The position numbers were made by a program, and so were the translations under genes. Below, piece after piece: positions 61,901 to 64,000 of a stretch of DNA of 64,000 nucleotides (its first letter is position 1; each line of letters opens with the position of its first letter). Origin of the DNA: Paenibacillus_AP thailandensis (GTDB taxonomy: Bacteria; Bacillota; Bacilli; Paenibacillales; Paenibacillaceae); assembly GCF_042685365.1 (NCBI RefSeq), contig NZ_JBHUMY010000009.1, positions 27,699-91,698 on the forward strand, written 5' to 3'. The notes beneath the pieces were generated by a model that made no database searches, was not told where the DNA came from, and worked only from the letters and a program-made list of their open reading frames with translations.

Positions 61901-62401
61901 GTCATACACGAAGCCCGGAATATCTTTAATGTTAATATGCATCACGATATCTTGAAGACTAGTGATATCCGCAATGCCGTAACGCAATATTTTCCGGGAT
62001 TCAACGGAAGAATCGCTGACCGTCACTTGCTCGTATTGATCGAGGCCTTGCACTTCTTCGCCTGAAATTACGGTTTTCGCCGCGCCTTCGGGCCTATAGC
62101 CCAAGTACTCGAAGTAGTTCCATTGGGACGCCTCGATTTCATGTTCAAACCAAATCTCGCCGTCCTGAACGATGAGCTTGCCTTTCGAACTCGGTATTTT
62201 CATATACTGCGTCGCCGTCGAATCCGTAAACGGATCGTTATCTTTCAGAATTCGAAAATCAACCGCATACTCCCCGTTAGGTATGGTTTCATTCGTTATT
62301 TCCGTCGCCGCGGCGGCGGTGCCGACTTGCAGCAAAGACACCAATAAAGCTACGATCAGTCCAAAAGCGACCGATTTCCTTAATCCGAATTGCAATGACA
62401 T
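58904..62401 (-). CDS. Large SLH-anchored surface protein with three NEAT domains
   Basis: An 1165-residue cell-surface heme receptor. Signal peptide to about 32; NEAT1 about 40-185 (YxxxY as YDHWY); FIVAR-like helices about 200-285; an unrecognised domain about 285-530; more helices; NEAT2 about 595-715 (SSVDSYLAKPAKV, YKNTY); helices with a Gly/Pro/Asn linker; NEAT3 about 800-920 (TSIANDYVVSPALL, YHHTY); three SLH repeats about 970-1145 (GHWAADYISRGVQLGIVNGY and two more) that hold it to the cell wall polymer. All three NEATs keep the heme tyrosines. AAGGAG precedes the ATG. Similar in plan to BslK and other SLH-NEAT proteins of Bacillus anthracis but larger. It should take heme from host or environmental hemoproteins and pass it inward. 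Confidence 0.92.
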   Translation of the reverse strand: MSLQFGLRKSVAFGLIVALLVSLLQVGTAAAATEITNETIPNGEYAVDFRILKDNDPFTDSTATQYMKIPSSKGKLIVQDGEIWFEHEIEASQWNYFEYLGYRPEGAAKTVISGEEVQGLDQYEQVTVSDSSVESRKILRYGIADITSLQDIVMHINIKDIPGFVYDHWYNAQLSIDTSGIEVPDEGEEPGEGGGSSVTLEQVEELISVAQAVYDSSVEGTGYGQYEEGSKIILHDAIEAAREALSLTSEGDESAYEAIYNELYEQLEQFKGKQKLADLSRLRELVAEVQSFVDSVDIAGTANGNPGGTTVAIVAGEYDASTINRIKNNLVTANKYFSDPATTDTQVNTLYNRINGDYSAIENKKYVANEPLGIYVLDTRGETATESVYAHELSDTVDTISRQEYYDSFEGLLANLKLNVKPDNDIVYWFNSNGDTYYNYDDYKSSEMLLNTIKRSPNKAAGDNVYQGPIASGINSESYKDTVWTGLGSIRYEVNGEARTLYISFNRFIHERLKSSLAEAVAVSETEKPENIEQETYDRLKADLLDAIDEAREVTGNLNAARPTILAAQEQLETAVEQFEEILPRQELYYYSAAHATDSAFSSVDSYLAKPAKVMTVSGGEHKVTLTINDSATITGLQVEQNSVFEDVYVVNEDTAANKRIVSFTVPDLSEMINAKISVSAPYQGTTYKNTYDIRLNFNGVDNTELSAAYFSAAALLKSAVTGTGVGQYPEAAKAAFASAVAEAGKAAVNGPGTEEETAAALAALRQAEDLFKKAVITENPGTGENPDTGGNPGTGTPGEDDEIADGYYYIDFKILKDGTNQTSIANDYVVSPALLKVTDGKYNASFTVLRSKEVTSISIDGSSGKVVSRDNANNTRVMSYSIPSLSKKIDAKVKVDWDEINYHHTYDIQFLFDEDSLEVADVDSEVIGGDGNVGPPDLELPEEDAEVEGGTATGGETAQGGTSAGGSVSFTDTEGHWAADYISRGVQLGIVNGYADGSFLPNGTINRGEFITMISRALKLSDSQAGSNATSFKDADRIPAWASQHAVLAVDAGLISGYEDGAFRPGNPITRAELAVIVTRAAKLDTANAPQTAFADEADIPAWASKEVAAAVEAGLITGKDGGRFDPNAPATRAEALAMVIRLVDLIAAEEAEAAATEEAAAAA

Positions 62402-62560
62402 GCACTCCTTTTATGATGGCTTATTTTTGATTAACGAAACGTTTGGGCGATAACCAATTAAAAACAGCTCCCCCTTTCAGCGACACCTTCGATTCATAAG
62501 GACCATCCTGCATCATAACGACTGTCATCTAGGACGATCATTTTGAAACTAGACCAACAA

Positions 62561-62575
62561 TGATAATCATTATCA
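62561..62575. promoter_or_regulatory. Fur box of the SLH-NEAT gene
   Basis: TGATAATCATTATCA is a perfect 7-1-7 Fur box, 160 bp before the start codon at 62401. Confidence 0.9.
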
Positions 62576-62655
62576 TTAATTGGGCAAAAAAAATAAGCTG
62601 CTGCTTCGCATGCCGCCGGTAGGCGCGCCTGCATTTAGCGTTAGCTTACAAACCG

Positions 62656-62675
62656 ATTATGAACGGAGTGTGAAC
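62656..62675 (-). promoter_or_regulatory. HssR-like direct repeat for the SLH-NEAT gene
   Basis: On the minus strand GTTCACACTCCGTTCATAAT has GTTCA twice, 11 bp apart, preceded by GTAATTTAAA. The stretch is almost the same as at 57951-57985, including CGGTTT after the second repeat. It lies about 80 bp upstream of the Fur box. Confidence 0.6.
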
Positions 62676-62730
62676 TTTAAATTACGATTTTAAAGTCGTT
62701 CTCCGCCGGATCAGATCAAAAACCAAAAAA

Positions 62731-62757
62731 CAAAAAAACCTTTGCTGCGCAAAGGTT
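62731..62757 (-). terminator. Terminator of the tRNA array
   Basis: On the minus strand AACCTTTGC and GCAAAGGTT form a perfect stem with a three-base loop followed by seven T residues, 18 bp beyond the last tRNA gene. Confidence 0.85.
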
Positions 62758-62774
62758 CCGGTTAACTGCGATTA

Positions 62775-62848
62775 TGGAGCGGGTGATGGGAATCGAACCC
62801 ACGCTATCAGCTTGGAAGGCTGAAGTTCTACCATTGAACTACACCCGC
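62775..62848 (-). tRNA. tRNA-Gly (TCC)
   Basis: Cloverleaf with acceptor GCGGGTG / CACCCGC, anticodon loop CTTCCAA giving TCC, T-loop GGTTCGATTCC and encoded CCA. Last tRNA of the array. Confidence 0.95.
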
Positions 62849-62920
62849 AAATAAAAACGCATAAGACATGGATTGCTTCAACTGCAATTCATCCATATCT
62901 TCTGCGGGATTTTACACGTA

Positions 62921-62994
62921 TCGGGATGACACGATTCGAACATGCGACCCCCTGGTCCCAAACCAGGTGCTCTACCAAGCTGAGCTACATCCCG
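62921..62994 (-). tRNA. tRNA-Pro (TGG)
   Basis: Acceptor CGGGATG / CATCCCG, anticodon TGG in loop TTTGGGA, T-arm ATGTTCGAATC. The 3' CCA is not encoded, unlike its neighbours. Confidence 0.93.
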
Positions 62995-63014
62995 TAATCT
63001 TTGATGAAAATAAG

Positions 63015-63091
63015 TGGCGTGCCCTGAGAGATTCGAACTCCCGACCTTTTGATTCGTAGTCAAATGCTCTATCCAGCTGAGCTAAGGGCAC
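63015..63091 (-). tRNA. tRNA-Arg (ACG)
   Basis: Acceptor GTGCCCT / AGGGCAC, anticodon ACG in loop CTACGAA (A34 expected to become inosine), T-arm GAGTTCGAATC, encoded CCA. Confidence 0.95.
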
Positions 63092-63097
63092 ATAGAA

Positions 63098-63172
63098 TGG
63101 AGCGGACGACGAGATTCGAACTCGCGACCCTCGCCTTGGCAAGGCGATGCTCTACCACTGAGCCACGTCCGC
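63098..63172 (-). tRNA. tRNA-Gly (GCC)
   Basis: Acceptor GCGGACG / CGTCCGC, anticodon GCC in loop TTGCCAA, T-arm GAGTTCGAATC, encoded CCA. Second glycine tRNA of the array. Confidence 0.95.
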
Positions 63173-63175
63173 ATA

Positions 63176-63262
63176 TGGTGCGGTCGAGAGGACTCGAACC
63201 TCCACGGTATTGCTACCACTAGAACCTGAATCTAGCGCGTCTGCCAATTCCGCCACGACCGC
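63176..63262 (-). tRNA. tRNA-Leu (CAG)
   Basis: Long variable arm typical of leucine tRNAs, anticodon stem CTAGA/TCTAG with loop TTCAGGT giving CAG, encoded CCA. Confidence 0.93.
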
Positions 63263-63282
63263 ATGTATCGGTGTTTCGTTAA

Positions 63283-63368
63283 TGGTGCGGTAGAGAGGAC
63301 TCGAACCTCCACGGGCGTACGCCCACTACCCCCTCAAGATAGCGTGTCTGCCATTCCACCACTACCGC
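63283..63368 (-). tRNA. tRNA-Leu (GAG)
   Basis: Long variable arm, anticodon loop TTGAGGG giving GAG, acceptor GCGGTAG / CTACCGC, encoded CCA. Second leucine tRNA of the array. Confidence 0.92.
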
Positions 63369-63386
63369 ACATATAAAGTTTAAAAA

Positions 63387-63463
63387 TGGCGGAGCTGACG
63401 GGATTCGAACCCGCGGTCTCCTGCGTGACAGGCAGGCATGTTAGGCCTCTACACCACAGCTCC
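63387..63463 (-). tRNA. tRNA-Asp (GTC)
   Basis: Acceptor GGAGCTG / CAGCTCC, anticodon stem CCTGC/GCAGG with loop CTGTCAC giving GTC, encoded CCA. Confidence 0.95.
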
Positions 63464-63477
63464 ACATAATAAGTAAT

Positions 63478-63555
<78 letters not shown>

Positions 63556-63564
63556 TCAGTTAAA

Positions 63565-63640
63565 TGGTGGAGGGTGAGGGGATCGAACCCCCGACCCTCT
63601 GCTTGTAAGGCAGATGCTCTCCCAGCTGAGCTAACCCTCC
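63565..63640 (-). tRNA. tRNA-Val (TAC)
   Basis: Acceptor GGAGGGT / ACCCTCC, anticodon TAC in loop CTTACAA, T-arm GGGTTCGATCC, encoded CCA. Confidence 0.95.
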
Positions 63641-63646
63641 ATGAGA

Positions 63647-63721
63647 TGGTGACCCGTAGGGGATTCGAACCCCTGTTACCTCCGTGAAAGGGAGGTGTCT
63701 TAACCCCTTGACCAACGGGCC
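63647..63721 (-). tRNA. tRNA-Glu (TTC)
   Basis: Acceptor GGCCCGT paired with ACGGGTC, anticodon TTC in loop CTTTCAC, encoded CCA. Confidence 0.95.
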
Positions 63722-63728
63722 ATATAGA

Positions 63729-63819
63729 TGGCGGAGAGAGAGGGATTCGAACCCTCGCACCGCTTGCGCAGTCTAACCCCTTAGCAGAGGGTCCCCTTGA
63801 GCCACTTGGGTATCTCTCC
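63729..63819 (-). tRNA. tRNA-Ser (GCT)
   Basis: Long variable arm, anticodon loop CTGCTAA giving GCT, acceptor GGAGAGA / TCTCTCC, encoded CCA. First tRNA after the 23S gene. Confidence 0.93.
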
Positions 63820-63943
63820 AATCACTTGCAACTTCAAAACCGAATAAGAATAATGTTTCTCGCTTTAGCTGCTTTTTGGGATCCCCGCAAAGTATTTGGA
63901 TTATGCTCCGGAAGCCTTCGCTTCACTTTGTGGGGTATAATTA

Positions 63944-64000
63944 GGATAAGCCCTCGACCGATTAGTATTCGTCAGCTGCACGCATTGCTGCGCTTCCACC
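63944..64000 (-). rRNA. 23S rRNA, 3' end only
   Basis: The minus strand reads CTGACGAATACTAATCGGTC then GAGGGCTTATCC, the conserved 3' end of bacterial 23S rRNA. The gene continues past the right edge. The 124 bp between it and tRNA-Ser show no 5S sequence. Confidence 0.93.

Overview
The window looks like chromosomal DNA from a member of the Paenibacillaceae (Paenibacillus or Cohnella-like Firmicutes). Supporting evidence: strong AGGAGG-type ribosome binding sites, frequent GTG and TTG starts, fairly high GC for a Firmicute, YesM/YesN-type two-component pairs, LplA/LplB-type and CUT1 sugar ABC transporters, S-layer-homology (SLH) and NEAT-domain surface proteins, and a Bacillus-like tRNA array behind a 23S rRNA gene. 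No species can be named from the sequence alone.

Layout. 1-1.0 kb: the start of an MFS drug exporter diverging from a TipA-like MerR regulator, both promoters with the 19-bp spacer typical of MerR control. 1.3-5.0 kb: an AdeR-like PucR regulator, a 70-residue unknown protein and alanine dehydrogenase. 5.2-8.0 kb: a methionine-type ABC importer (metNIQ). 8-15.8 kb: secreted PL11 rhamnogalacturonan lyase, a decayed MFS gene, a GH95 fucosidase-like enzyme and an M20 dipeptidase. 15.9-27.9 kb (all minus): a polysaccharide-use operon with CUT1 permeases, binding protein, YesM/YesN pair, heparinase II/III-like protein, GH88 hydrolase and DUF2264 protein. 28-29.7 kb: an IS1595-like transposase-derived gene whose catalytic motifs look lost, sitting behind what reads as an SOS (LexA) promoter and flanked on both sides by degenerate repeat arrays. 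29.8-37.2 kb: a myo-inositol catabolic operon iolD-E-C-A-G-B. 37.5-46.6 kb: an unknown toroid-type protein, a TIM-barrel isomerase, an LplABC-like transporter and a membrane-bound AraC regulator. 46.8-49.2 kb: cytochrome bd genes with a 31-residue small subunit gene. 49.2-62.4 kb: a heme acquisition island. 62.8-64 kb: eleven tRNA genes and the 3' end of a 23S rRNA gene.

The heme island is the most coherent system. An Isd operon (NEAT protein, IsdE-like lipoprotein, permease) carries an HssR/HssS-like two-component system as its last genes. A second operon encodes another binding protein, a permease and a single protein in which the transporter ATPase is joined in frame to an IsdG-type heme oxygenase. 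A small secreted NEAT-like protein and a large SLH protein with three NEAT domains complete it. Four Fur boxes and three near-identical 11-bp-spaced GTTCA direct repeats, resembling the HssR operator of staphylococci, lie in front of these units. This suggests that here HssRS senses heme to control uptake and use, not the HrtAB efflux pump, which is absent from the window.

Other points of interest are a pair of about 250-bp dispersed repeats, two minisatellites of 18-bp period sharing a core (one coding, one between iolD and iolE), a palindrome at the metNIQ start site with no S-box or T-box visible, and the absence of a 5S gene between the 23S gene and the tRNA terminator.
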